Origin: an uncultured Alistipes sp.
Lineage (GTDB): Bacteria > Bacteroidota > Bacteroidia > Bacteroidales > Rikenellaceae
Direction: 5' to 3'
NCBI GenBank assembly: GCA_910587675.1
Contig: CAJUMU010000002.1
Coordinates: 62,001-126,000 of the forward strand
Length of the DNA stretch: 64,000 nt
The first letter of the stretch is position 1, and the number at the start of each line of letters is the position of its first letter. Position numbers and translations under genes: made by a program. The notes beneath the pieces are model-generated. The model was not told the DNA's origin and made no database searches. It saw nothing but the letters and a program-made list of their open reading frames with translations. Shown here piece after piece: positions 53,572 to 61,671 of the stretch.

Positions 53572-56500
53572 TCAGAATACGATCCTTGCGCCCAACTGCA
53601 TGTGCCAGCGCGAGAAGAGGTCGTCGGGTGTGAGCTCCGCGCTCGTGAAATGGTAAACGGGCGCGCCGTCCTCCACCGCGACGATGTTCACGGGCTGCAT
53701 GCGCCATCCGCCCACGTTGTAATATGCGCCCCAGTGTCGGCAAAGCATGTTGCCGAAGTTCATTATGTCGAGCGATATTTCGATCTTGCGGCGGCTCTTC
53801 GCCCCGAAGTAGAATCCGTGCGCCAGATGCAGATCGACCGTATGTTCGGTCGGAGCCTGCATGGCGTTGCGCTCGGCGAACGAGCCGCGGCGGTTGCGCA
53901 GGTAGCGGCTCGACTCTATATAGTCGTTCCACTTGTCCCGCGAGGCGTCGTCGGCGAAGCGCATGCGCTCCATCTCCTCCTCGGTGGGGATATACATGAG
54001 CGTCGATCCGTAAGCTCCGTCGCCGTTGAAGTCGACCGACTCGCCGAAGCAGACCGAGTAACGCTGGCCCGAAGTCATTTGGTATACCACGCTCGCGCTC
54101 ACCTCGAATAACTTCGCGTAACGCTTGTTGTAGGCGGCCGCGACGGTGAGTTTGTGCGGCACGTCGTATATCGACAGTGCGAGCGGCTGATCGTTCAGGT
54201 CGAGAGCGTACGTGCGCGTCCAGTTGGTCGACGACGAGGTGGAGGGCACGTCGCACACCGAATAGGAGTGTCCGAAGATGTACGAAGCCGACACGGAGAG
54301 TCCGAACGGGAATGTCTTCGAGAGGCTGCCCGAGAGTGAATAGGAGTATCCGTGCGAGGTGTTGTCGAGGTAGTATACCGCCGAGTAGTCCGATGCCGCC
54401 CGTCGGAACGCGGGCATCGCTCCGGCCGCCGCGGCGTCGCCCGATTGCGGTACGGCATATACCTCGTCGCCCGTTCGTTCCACGGCGAGGTTGCCGAAGA
54501 CGGCGTTGCGGATGGTCTTGGTGTAGAGCGCCTCGACGCGCGCCGACCAGCCGTCGTCGGTCTCGTATCCCGCCATCGCGTTGGCCTTGAAATTCTGCGG
54601 GTAGCGGAACTTGCGGTTCATGGCGTTGAGGGTGAACGTGGTGTTGGACAGCGTGGTGGGCGAGGGCGTAGGGGTGAAGGGCGCGGCGGTCTCGGTGACG
54701 ACGCCGTCCTGCACGGGAGCCGTCAGGCGCACGCCTTTCTGCTCCACGCCCGTGTTGGAGTAGTTGTTCACCACCCACACGAAGGGCACGTGTCCCGCGA
54801 ATATTCCCGCGCCGCCCTCGACGGTGAGGCGTCCCCGTTCGAAATCGCGACGCCACGACAGACCTATGCGGGGCGAGAGCAGGAGCTGGCTCTCGGGCAC
54901 GTCGCCTATGCGCACGCCGTGTTCGAGGGCTATGTCGCCCGAGTTGAACTTCTCGTTGGGAGTGGGCGTGTTGAATATGAGCGGCAGGGTGGCGCGCAAT
55001 CCGTAGGTGAGTTGCAGGCTGCGGCCCACTGCCCAGCGGTCCTGCACGTAAAGATTCAGCTCGGCCGCGCGGAATCGGGGACCCCAAGTGGTGGTTCCCG
55101 TAACCTCGGGATCGGTGTAGTTGTATTCGTAGACGGCCGCCAAGTCGTTCTCGAAATCGGCCACCGAATTATATGTGTAGGTGCCGTAATGGTTGGCCAG
55201 ATAGATGTTGTGTATGTTGTAGAGCTCGTGGTGCATGCCCATCGTGATCGAGTGCGCGCCGCGATCCAGAATCAGATCGTCGGTAAGGGTGACGACGTTC
55301 TGCGTCAGGGCGTTCGTGCCTGCGTAACGATCGGTTCCGATGTAGGTCGTCACGCCTCCCGTGGCGCCCGTGTTGCGGATTATCACGCTCGGCATGTCGG
55401 CCACGTCGGGCGTGCGACCGTCGCCCACGCGCGAGTAACCGATGCGCAGCGAGTTGTGCAGACGGTCGGAGATGCGCGATTCGAGCATGGCGGCCAAGTA
55501 GTGCGCCGTGCTGTAATTGGCGTATCCCGAGCCGACGAACGTGAACGAAGCGAGCGAGTTGCCGTACTCCTCGGCCCGCGCGTCGAGATAGCTGTAACTC
55601 AGCGACAGATGGTTGCGGTTGTCGATGTTCCAGTCGAGGCGGGCCAGAAGCGATCCCGAACGCTGTTTCACGTCGCGTCGGCCGTAACCGCCTCCGTCGA
55701 AGCCCGTAACTTCGCGATAGCGCGCCGCGATGCGGTCCAGTTCCGACTGCGACAGAGCCACGCCCTCGTAACCGAGGTAATACGACGACGGCGAGGTCTC
55801 GGCGTTGTATTCGCCGCTCAGGAACAGAAACAACTTGTTTTTGACGATGGGGCCGCCCAGCGTAACGCCGTGGATGCGGGTGGATTGGTCGTCGAGCTTC
55901 TCGCGTCGGGCGACGTCGCGGCCCGCTGTGGTGCCGTAAAAATTCCGATTGTTATAATAGGTGTAGGCGCTGCCGCGGAACTCGTTGGTGCCCGATTTGG
56001 TGACGGCGTTTATGACGCCGCCCGCGAATCCGCTCATGCGCACGTCGTACGAGGCCGCCGCCACCTCGATCTGCGACAGAGCGTCGAGCGAGACGGGATT
56101 GGCGTTCGACAATCCGCCGTTGGTGCCCGACGAGGATAGCCCGTACATGTCGTTGTTGGCCATGCCGTTGATCATGAAGGCGTTGTAGCGGTTGTTCACG
56201 CCGCAGTACGATATGCCTCCGTTTTTGGTCGCCACGGCTTGAGGCATGAGGCGCACGATGTCGTAAAGCGAGCGCGACACGGTGGGCATCTGCGATATGG
56301 CCTTTTCGTCATATACGTTCGTCATGCCCCCGTCGCCGGCGTTGCGCGTCTCGACCACCACTTCGGCCAGACGGTTGTTTTCGTTCAGCACGATGTTCTC
56401 GGTACGAACCTCGCCCACGCGCAGGCGAAAGTCCCTTTTTGCGAAGTCGTCGCAGCCCACATAGCTCGCTTCGAGCACATAGCCGTCGTCGGGCTTGATG

Positions 56501-56700
56501 CCGTGGATGGCGAAGCGGCCCTCGCCGTCGGCCGTGACGCCGTACGACGTTCCCGTTACGGGATGCGACAGAATGACGGCGGCGCCTGCTAAAGTTTCGT
56601 TTGAAGAGTTGGTGACCGAACCGCGCAGAGAAGCGGTGGTGACTTGGGCCATGACCTCACAGCCCAGCATTGTCAATAAAAGACAAGCGAGTGTTTTCAT
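53572..56700 (-). CDS. Oar-like TonB-dependent outer-membrane receptor
   Basis: The 1042-residue protein has a signal peptide ending EVMAQ. A carboxypeptidase-regulatory-like domain (about 22-105, TASLRGSVTNSSNETLAGAAV) leads into a TonB plug (about 120-230, ISQMPTVSRSLYDIVRLMP, GGVINAVTKSGTNEFRGSA). A large beta-barrel ends MQLGARIVF. The absence of a SusD gene and the GVINAVTKSGTN motif place it with the Oar/OmpA-related TonB receptors. The ligand is unknown. It precedes the pyr operon on the same strand but has no visible terminator of its own. Confidence 0.88.
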   Translation of the reverse strand: MKTLACLLLTMLGCEVMAQVTTASLRGSVTNSSNETLAGAAVILSHPVTGTSYGVTADGEGRFAIHGIKPDDGYVLEASYVGCDDFAKRDFRLRVGEVRTENIVLNENNRLAEVVVETRNAGDGGMTNVYDEKAISQMPTVSRSLYDIVRLMPQAVATKNGGISYCGVNNRYNAFMINGMANNDMYGLSSSGTNGGLSNANPVSLDALSQIEVAAASYDVRMSGFAGGVINAVTKSGTNEFRGSAYTYYNNRNFYGTTAGRDVARREKLDDQSTRIHGVTLGGPIVKNKLFLFLSGEYNAETSPSSYYLGYEGVALSQSELDRIAARYREVTGFDGGGYGRRDVKQRSGSLLARLDWNIDNRNHLSLSYSYLDARAEEYGNSLASFTFVGSGYANYSTAHYLAAMLESRISDRLHNSLRIGYSRVGDGRTPDVADMPSVIIRNTGATGGVTTYIGTDRYAGTNALTQNVVTLTDDLILDRGAHSITMGMHHELYNIHNIYLANHYGTYTYNSVADFENDLAAVYEYNYTDPEVTGTTTWGPRFRAAELNLYVQDRWAVGRSLQLTYGLRATLPLIFNTPTPNEKFNSGDIALEHGVRIGDVPESQLLLSPRIGLSWRRDFERGRLTVEGGAGIFAGHVPFVWVVNNYSNTGVEQKGVRLTAPVQDGVVTETAAPFTPTPSPTTLSNTTFTLNAMNRKFRYPQNFKANAMAGYETDDGWSARVEALYTKTIRNAVFGNLAVERTGDEVYAVPQSGDAAAAGAMPAFRRAASDYSAVYYLDNTSHGYSYSLSGSLSKTFPFGLSVSASYIFGHSYSVCDVPSTSSSTNWTRTYALDLNDQPLALSIYDVPHKLTVAAAYNKRYAKLFEVSASVVYQMTSGQRYSVCFGESVDFNGDGAYGSTLMYIPTEEEMERMRFADDASRDKWNDYIESSRYLRNRRGSFAERNAMQAPTEHTVDLHLAHGFYFGAKSRRKIEISLDIMNFGNMLCRHWGAYYNVGGWRMQPVNIVAVEDGAPVYHFTSAELTPDDLFSRWHMQLGARIVF

Positions 56701-56785
56701 CGAATATTTTTTAGGGCGTCTATTTAAGACGCAAGTTGCACATACGATCCGCGCGGGCGCATACGGCGCTTCGTGAAGATCGTCG

Positions 56786-56793
56786 CAAATATA
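56786..56793 (-). promoter_or_regulatory. Candidate -7 element of the Oar-like receptor
   Basis: The minus strand reads TATATTTG about 86 nt upstream of the start codon. The -33 is not clear. Confidence 0.45.
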
Positions 56794-56872
56794 GGCAAAA
56801 TTATTTTACGGTGTGCTTGCGCGAGGGGATTTTTAATGTTTGTCCGTTTGAATTGCCGTACGATGTTTTTCT

Positions 56873-56923
56873 ACATCGCGTCGCGATGTCGTCGGTTCGC
56901 CGCGTGGGGCGACGGTGAACCGC
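56873..56923. repeat. Structured intergenic repeat, short family 1 copy F
   Basis: Edge hairpin ACATCGCG-T-CGCGATGT (56873-56889), then CGGTTCGCCGCGTGGGGC paired with GACGGTGAACCG. Only the core half of the family is present. Confidence 0.6.
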
Positions 56924-56949
56924 GATGTCGGAATATCAGCGATTTTTAC

Positions 56950-56957
56950 TATTTTTG
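56950..56957 (+). promoter_or_regulatory. Candidate -7 element of the YqaA-like gene
   Basis: TATTTTTG lies 19 nt before the ATG at 56976. This favours that start over an in-frame ATG at 56925. Confidence 0.4.
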
Positions 56958-56975
56958 CCCGAAATTTTACGCATC

Positions 56976-57440
56976 ATGATGGAGGCGATATCGCAATTTT
57001 TCGTCGATTGGGGTTATATAGGCCTTTTTCTGTCGGCTTTGGTGGCGGGCAGCATTCTGCCGTTCAGTTCCGAAGCCGTGCTCGCCGTGCTGGTGCAGAT
57101 GGGGGCCGATCCCGTTATATGCCTCTTATCGGCCTCGGTGGGCAACACCTTGGGCGGACTGCTCTGCTATTGGCTCGGGTATCTGGGCGACATGTCGACC
57201 ATCGAACGCTGGCTGAAGATCGACGGCGCCAAGATCGCCAAGGTCGAGGGCTTCGTGCGCAAGCGCGGCGCGTGGATGGGAGTCTTCGGCGTGCTGCCGT
57301 GGGTGGGCGAGGTGATAATCGTGCTGCTGGGCCTGATGCGTTGCAATGTATACATCACCACGGCCTCGATGTTCGTCGGAAAGTTCGTGCGTTATCTGCT
57401 GCTTTTGCTGGCCATGCAGGGCATAACGTCGATGCTGTAA
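56976..57440 (+). CDS. YqaA/DedA-superfamily membrane protein
   Basis: The 154-residue protein has about four membrane segments and the VTT/YqaA features FFVDWGYIGLFLSALVAGS, LPFSSEAVL, SVGNTLGGLLCYWLGY, and GVLPWVGEVIIVLLG. Related DedA-superfamily proteins help move lipids or maintain membrane potential. The exact role of YqaA is unknown. Confidence 0.85.
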   Translation: MMEAISQFFVDWGYIGLFLSALVAGSILPFSSEAVLAVLVQMGADPVICLLSASVGNTLGGLLCYWLGYLGDMSTIERWLKIDGAKIAKVEGFVRKRGAWMGVFGVLPWVGEVIIVLLGLMRCNVYITTASMFVGKFVRYLLLLLAMQGITSML

Positions 57441-57579
57441 GAGGCGAGGCCGGCGAAAGATTATAATATAAGGTATCCCGCTCCTTTTTATCGCGGCGAA
57501 GGCATTTTTATCGGCCGTAAAGTCGTTTTGGTGCAAAGTTTGAATATTGTCTGACCGAATAACAGGCAATCTTCGAACT

Positions 57580-58149
57580 ATGAGAAAATTACTACTTCTG
57601 TTGCTGGGATTCACAGCATTTATCGGAAAAATCGATGCGCAGGTGGTCGGCGTCAAAACCAACTTGCTCTACTGGGCATCGGCATCGCCCAACTTGGGCA
57701 TTGAGTTCGGTCTGGGTCGGCAGACGACCCTCGATATCTCGGCGGGGTTCAACCCCTTCACATTCTCTGACAACCGCAAGTGGAAACACTGGCTCGTACA
57801 GCCCGAGTTCCGCTGGTGGACATGCGAGCGTTTCAACGGCCATTTCTTGGGCGTGCACATGATCGGCGGACAGTTCAACGTCGGCAACGTGTCGTTCTTC
57901 CCGTTCAGCATCTGGGACTCGTTGAAAGATTATCGTTATAAGGGTCATGCACTCGGAGGCGGTATCGCCTACGGTTACGACTGGGTGCTGGGCAAACACT
58001 GGAACTTCGAATTCGAAGCAGGTGTCGGATACGCCCACGCTTGGTACGACAAGTACGACTGCGCCAAGTGCAGCGAACGTATCGGCTCGGGCGGCAAGAA
58101 CTATTGGGGTGTCACCAAATTGGCCGTATCACTCGTGTATCTATTCTAA
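57580..58149 (+). CDS. DUF3575 outer-membrane protein
   Basis: The 189-residue protein has a signal peptide ending KIDAQ and one DUF3575 domain: VVGVKTNLLYWASASPNLGIE, then strands ending AVSLVYLF with terminal Phe. It corresponds to the C-terminal half of the fimbrial-operon protein at 17747-19033, here as a separate gene. The OmpA-like gene follows after 12 nt. Confidence 0.85.
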   Translation: MRKLLLLLLGFTAFIGKIDAQVVGVKTNLLYWASASPNLGIEFGLGRQTTLDISAGFNPFTFSDNRKWKHWLVQPEFRWWTCERFNGHFLGVHMIGGQFNVGNVSFFPFSIWDSLKDYRYKGHALGGGIAYGYDWVLGKHWNFEFEAGVGYAHAWYDKYDCAKCSERIGSGGKNYWGVTKLAVSLVYLF

Positions 58150-58161
58150 AACCATTTGACT

Positions 58162-59598
58162 ATGAAATACATCGTAAAATATATGTTCGCAGTTAGCGCT
58201 TTGCTGTTCGCCGCAGGCGCAGCGACGGCGCAGACCGCCGTCACGACCAACGGCGTGGGAGTGAGCGATATCGAGATGGAGCGATCGGGCGGACGTCTCA
58301 ACGTGGGTATGACGCTCGACATGAGCAACCTCAAGGTGCGCTCCAACAAATCGTTGCGCATTACGCCCGTCGTGACCGACGGAAACGAGATGATGCAGCT
58401 GCCTTCGGTAATGATCGACGGCCGTCGCCGCGAGATACAGCACGAGCGTATGCGCGACGGCGAATTGTCGACATCGACGCTTTACGTGCGCCGTTACAAC
58501 CGCAAGCCGCAGACCATGCAGTACGACTATAACGTCAATTTCGAGCCTTGGATGAGAAACTCGCAGCTCATTCTGCGCGAGGAGTGGTGCAGCTGCCACG
58601 ACGAGGCTTTGAGCGAGGAGTTCGTGACCGTGGCCGAGTTGCGCCAGCCCGCGCCGCGCGTGAATACCACGCCGCGCATGGCCTATGCCACTCCGCCCGC
58701 CGACGCTTCGGCAGCGCGCCGTCAGGAGACTGCGGCCGTCTATTTCCCCGTCAACAAGAGCGAGATCAATCCGTCGTTCATGGACAATACGCAGGGGCTG
58801 GATAATCTCCGCAAGATCTTCGCCGGCGGCGAGGGCGTCAATTCGGTGCGCCTGATGGGTTACGCCTCGCCCGAGGGTCCCTATGCGTTCAACGAGGCTC
58901 TGGCTGCCAAGCGCGCCGAGGCCGTGAAGCAGTATCTCAACAGTAATAATCTGGGTTCGGGCGTGAATGTCACGACCGATTCGTCGCCCGCCAACTGGGA
59001 TGCTGTCAAGAAGCTGCTTTCGGAGACCTGCATAAACGACTATCGTAAGATCATAGCCATCATCGACGATCCTTCGATCAAGCCCGCCGACAAGAATGCG
59101 GAGATCCGCCGTCGTCACCCCGTGGAGTACAACTTCATGTTGAGTACGTGGTATCCGCGTCTGCGCGTTACCGACGTTACGGTCGATGCGCCCTCGCGCC
59201 GTCCCAATGTCGACGAGGCGAAGCGCATGCTGCGCGACGATCCTTCGCAATTGAGTCTGGCTGACATCTACATGATCGCCCTCACTTACGAGAAGGGCAG
59301 CAAGGAGTGGAACGATATCATCATCCTTGCGGTCGACACCTATCCCCAGTCGCCCGAGGCTCGCGTTAACGCGGCCAATGTATCGATGGCGAACGGAAAT
59401 TACGCCAAGGCCGCGGCCTATCTGCAAGGCGTGCCGTCGACCATGCCCGAGGCGATGAACTCGCGAGGCATTCTGGCCATGTCGCAAGGCAATTACGACG
59501 AAGCCATGAGTCTGTTCCGTCAGGCTCAGCAGGCAGGCGTGAGCGAGGCGACATACAATATCTCGCTGTTGCGCGAATTGATGCAGCTCGGCAAGTAA
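58162..59598 (+). CDS. DUF3868/OmpA-like protein with C-terminal TPR-like helices
   Basis: The 478-residue protein has a signal peptide ending ATAQ. Residues about 27-165 form a DUF3868-type beta domain (GVSDIEMERSGGRLNVGMTL). About 190-340 is an OmpA-like domain (VYFPVNKSEINPSFMDN, LMGYASPEGPYAFNEALAAKRAEAV). About 370-478 is helical with TPR-like pairs (SPEARVNAANVSMANGNYAKAA). It pairs with the DUF3575 gene; in other Bacteroidales such pairs lie next to fimbrial genes, but no fimbrillin is adjacent here. Confidence 0.83.
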   Translation: MKYIVKYMFAVSALLFAAGAATAQTAVTTNGVGVSDIEMERSGGRLNVGMTLDMSNLKVRSNKSLRITPVVTDGNEMMQLPSVMIDGRRREIQHERMRDGELSTSTLYVRRYNRKPQTMQYDYNVNFEPWMRNSQLILREEWCSCHDEALSEEFVTVAELRQPAPRVNTTPRMAYATPPADASAARRQETAAVYFPVNKSEINPSFMDNTQGLDNLRKIFAGGEGVNSVRLMGYASPEGPYAFNEALAAKRAEAVKQYLNSNNLGSGVNVTTDSSPANWDAVKKLLSETCINDYRKIIAIIDDPSIKPADKNAEIRRRHPVEYNFMLSTWYPRLRVTDVTVDAPSRRPNVDEAKRMLRDDPSQLSLADIYMIALTYEKGSKEWNDIIILAVDTYPQSPEARVNAANVSMANGNYAKAAAYLQGVPSTMPEAMNSRGILAMSQGNYDEAMSLFRQAQQAGVSEATYNISLLRELMQLGK

Positions 59599-59613
59599 TA
59601 TCCGCTTTCGATG

Positions 59614-59652
59614 CTCCCTTCGTCACGGTTTCGTGCGGAGGGAGTGTTTTTT
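59614..59652 (+). terminator. Terminator of the DUF3575/OmpA-like pair
   Basis: CTCCCT...CACG pairs with CGTG...AGGGAG around GTTT, followed by TGTTTTTTG. Confidence 0.75.
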
Positions 59653-59681
59653 GCAATAATATGAGATCTAATACTTCGATT

Positions 59682-59864
59682 ATGAAACGCAAGCCTTTGG
59701 TATTTTTGATTTGTCTCGCATCGTTCGCGCTGGCGGCATGCGTCGACGAGCACGACGGCGAATGCAACGTCCGCGACTATTCCGACGTTCGTCGCATAGA
59801 CATGTCGGACGACTCCGATGCCGATTCGGGCTCCGTGGGGCGCGACGAGGTGTCGCAACGATGA
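59682..59864 (+). CDS. Small lipoprotein
   Basis: The 60-residue protein has a lipoprotein signal ending FALAAC (Cys20) and then a short acidic tail (VDEHDGE, DDSDADSG). No domain was recognised. An in-frame ATG at 59661 also exists. It follows the terminator of the OmpA-like gene. Confidence 0.6.
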   Translation: MKRKPLVFLICLASFALAACVDEHDGECNVRDYSDVRRIDMSDDSDADSGSVGRDEVSQR

Positions 59865-59880
59865 TATGAAACCCGACTCG

Positions 59881-59929
59881 CAGGCCTTCGCGGGGGCGAG
59901 GCTGCGGTCCGCTCGGTTCTTCGAGCCGC
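59881..59929. repeat. Structured intergenic repeat, partial family 2 copy C
   Basis: CAGGCCTTCGCGGGGGCGAG, then GCTGCGGTCC, then an edge hairpin CGGTTC-TTC-GAGCCG. The edge hairpin resembles that of family 1 although the core is family 2. Confidence 0.6.
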
Positions 59930-59943
59930 AATCGATATAACGC

Positions 59944-59977
59944 AAACGCTGCGGGATCGCGAAATCCCGCAGCGTTT
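59944..59977 (-). terminator. Terminator of the NTase-HEPN gene
   Basis: AAACGCTGCGGGAT (59944-59957) pairs perfectly over 14 bp with ATCCCGCAGCGTTT (59964-59977). It lies 4 nt after the stop codon. The T content is modest on both sides, so it may act in both directions. Confidence 0.7.
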
Positions 59978-59981
59978 CATA

Positions 59982-60854
59982 TTATCGTTTTTCGTATAAT
60001 CCGATACGTTTGTCGCAAACTCTTTTCACCGCTTCTCCGAGCCGCTTTACGCGGTCGATATGTTGCGACAACTCGTCGACCTCCACGAAGAATTTCGGAT
60101 CGTATCGAGCATCGGCGACATATCCGTTCAGACAGCGCAATGTCGTTACCGCGTGAAAATCGTCCGACTCGAACAACAGCGGCAACTCTCCCGACAATGT
60201 GCGCAGCCTGTGGTGCAGATATCTCGTATCGCAAGTATCCGCCTCGAAACCGTGGTAGACATAAAACAGAGTCCTATAATAATACACTGCTGCTTGTGCA
60301 ATTGCGAACGCAGATTCGCGGATATGATCCCGATCGAGATTCCGTTGCGCATATCCCGCGAGTTTGTCGGCCAACGGCATGAAGATTCCCGAATACTTCA
60401 TAGCGAGCGATGCCGCATAACCGAAATCGAATCCGTCGCGAGGTCGTGCAATCTTTCGGCTGCGGGAATGCAATACGATTCCCTCCTTGCGTGCAAAATA
60501 AAAGAATGAAGTGTTGTTAGCGTCCAAATACTGCCGAGTATAGATGTAGAGATTAATGTATGGCGCACCGTGACCGATATACGGCAGTTTCATTTTCAGA
60601 TATCGTTTGGCGGCGTACCAGTCGTAACGCGTCGGGCCGTCGGTCACTACCAATAAATCGTAGGCGAGTATATCGCTGTGGGGCGTTCCGTCAGCTAACT
60701 TTCCGAACAGCATAATGTATTCGGGATTCAGCAATTCAGAGAGCGTTTCTGCAATTCGCGCGGCTTTCAAGGTATCGTAAGATTGTTGTTTCGGCTCTAT
60801 CGCTATAATATTTTGTGCAGGCAGTTCCTGCGCGTGTTTTTGATTCGTTTCCAT
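59982..60854 (-). CDS. Nucleotidyltransferase-like plus HEPN-domain protein
   Basis: The 290-residue protein has an N-terminal MNT-type nucleotidyltransferase fold (about 35-120) and a C-terminal helical HEPN-type domain (about 150-275, RESAFAIAQAAVYYYRTLFYV). The active-site G-S and D-x-D motifs of MNT enzymes (usual pattern FGSYARG then SDYDILVV) read FGKLADG (50-56) and AYDLLVV (64-70), so the Ser and first Asp are missing and the domain is probably inactive. In two-gene MNT/HEPN toxin-antitoxin pairs HEPN is an RNase; the single-chain form here has an unknown role. An RxxxxxH (RNLDRDH, near 171) might be the RNase motif, but this is uncertain. A structured leader RNA lies upstream. Confidence 0.68.
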   Translation of the reverse strand: METNQKHAQELPAQNIIAIEPKQQSYDTLKAARIAETLSELLNPEYIMLFGKLADGTPHSDILAYDLLVVTDGPTRYDWYAAKRYLKMKLPYIGHGAPYINLYIYTRQYLDANNTSFFYFARKEGIVLHSRSRKIARPRDGFDFGYAASLAMKYSGIFMPLADKLAGYAQRNLDRDHIRESAFAIAQAAVYYYRTLFYVYHGFEADTCDTRYLHHRLRTLSGELPLLFESDDFHAVTTLRCLNGYVADARYDPKFFVEVDELSQHIDRVKRLGEAVKRVCDKRIGLYEKR

Positions 60855-60992
60855 TGTAATTTTTGTTTCGGATTAGGTAATAAAGTGTCTGTCCTTATCG
60901 CGTACAAAGCGCAACAAAGAGAATAAAGATATTGATTAACAAACGTTTGCTAATCGGGCGGATGAGAATGGGAACGAATAGGATCATTGCAC

Positions 60993-61045
60993 GGCGGGAA
61001 CCGCCTGCGGTCGGCCTTTCGGCTGGTCTGTACCGAAGTACGGAC
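60993..61045 (-). ncRNA. Three consecutive hairpins with stable tetraloops
   Basis: Read on the minus strand: GTAC-TTCG-GTAC within an 8-bp mismatched stem (61026-61045), GCC-GAAA-GGC (61014-61023), and GGCGG-TTC-CCGCC (60993-61005). C(UUCG)G and C(GAAA)G loops appear only in this orientation, which points to a minus-strand RNA in the direction of the NTase-HEPN gene. Confidence 0.5.
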
Positions 61046-61228
61046 GGATAATGTTGTTCGCATAATAAAAAAAGTGCGCAGCTGCGAACAACATTATCCC
61101 ATATTTCAGGTCATAAAGTGTATCATTCGCGGGGCGCTAACCCCCAATGACTCTGCGCATACTTTTTAAGTATGTGTACTTTACAACCTAATTTTGAAAA
61201 ATGGTAGTAATAAATAATGTTGTTCGCA
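61046..61228. repeat. Three copies of a 15-17 nt repeat in alternating orientation
   Basis: ATAATGTTGTTCGCA occurs forward at 61048-61062, inverted at 61083-61097 and forward at 61214-61228. The first two extend to a perfect 17-bp inverted repeat (61046-61062 with 61083-61099). Confidence 0.92.
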
Positions 61229-61229
61229 A
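61066..61229 (-). ncRNA. Candidate structured RNA or leader upstream of the NTase-HEPN gene
   Basis: The roughly 163-nt minus-strand RNA would be closed by a 15-bp helix between its 5' end (61228-61214) and 3' part (61097-61083). Next comes an 11-bp helix (61188-61178 with 61119-61109), then hairpins at 61174-61158 (7 bp) and 61150-61123. A U7 run follows at 61073-61067. The 5' boundary fits a -7 element at 61233-61240. The 3' arm can instead pair with the third repeat copy. It could be a stand-alone RNA (6S-like or Bacteroidales-1-like in outline; not verified) or a cis-acting attenuator. Confidence 0.5.
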
Positions 61230-61232
61230 TAG

Positions 61233-61240
61233 CAAAGATA
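61233..61240 (-). promoter_or_regulatory. Candidate -7 element for the structured RNA / NTase-HEPN leader
   Basis: The minus strand reads TATCTTTG directly before the 5' arm of the candidate RNA. The -33 is weak (A-rich at the expected place). No other TAnnTTTG lies between here and the NTase-HEPN start. Confidence 0.5.
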
Positions 61241-61317
61241 TGACATTTTTCTGAAATGCGAAAATATTTTTATGAAGATACACGTCATTCATAATAATAC
61301 ACATGCGTCAGCCTATC

Positions 61318-61459
61318 CCGCGGCAGGAACGATTTCGGGAAAAGGGCGGGCGAAGCGACGGAGCGTAAAAAATCGGAGACCTTTTGATTGCTTCAAAAGT
61401 GCCGAAGGCATCCGATTTAGCGCAGTCGCGAGACCGACCCCGAAATCGTTTCACCGCGG
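61318..61459. repeat. Nested inverted-repeat element
   Basis: Outer arms CCGCGG plus AACGATTTCGGG (61318-61339) and CCCGAAATCGTT plus CCGCGG (61439-61459) are complementary except for a 3-4 nt break. Inside are CTTTTGA-TTGC-TTCAAAAG (61381-61399) and ATCGGA / TCCGAT arms. It contains no reading frame of substance. It looks like a small non-autonomous element or a folded RNA. Confidence 0.65.
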
Positions 61460-61472
61460 CGGCTTTTGGTGT

Positions 61473-61500
61473 TACCTTTTGGCCGCGCAAAAGGTAACGT
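61473..61500. repeat. 11-bp inverted repeat
   Basis: GTTACCTTTTG (61471-61481) and CAAAAGGTAAC (61488-61498) flank GCCGCG. It sits just outside the nested element and may be part of it. Confidence 0.65.
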
Positions 61501-61555
61501 ATATTTTAATTATGGTAGAAAGGATTTTGTCATAAGAGATTCGTCCGTGGGGCTG

Positions 61556-61646
61556 CGGTTCGCCGACGGCGGAGGACAAAACGAGCGTCGCGAGTTGCAG
61601 TTCGCCGCGTGGGGGCGGCGGCGAACTGCGCGGTTCGAAGAACCGC
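61556..61646. repeat. Structured intergenic repeat, family 1, copy B
   Basis: CGGTTCGCCGACGGCGGAGG, then GCAGTTCGCCGCGTGGGGGC with GGCGGCGAACTGC, then edge triloop hairpin GCGGTTC-GAA-GAACCGC (61630-61646). Same orientation as the copy at 36914. Confidence 0.78.
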
Positions 61647-61671
61647 AATATTTACACGCGATAGCCAAAAT

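Noticed and set aside
61083..61228. An invertible promoter flanked by inverted repeats (middle and right copies of the 15-nt repeat, with TAATTTTG between)
   Set aside because: Considered because Bacteroidales often invert promoters. The region lacks a matching -33, no recombinase is nearby, and a third repeat copy plus extensive complementary helices fit an RNA structure better. Strain comparison of orientation would settle it.
61272..61535. An 87-codon frame inside the inverted-repeat element
   Set aside because: The frame runs through both arms and hairpins of the nested element, with no motif; it is a by-product of the repeat.
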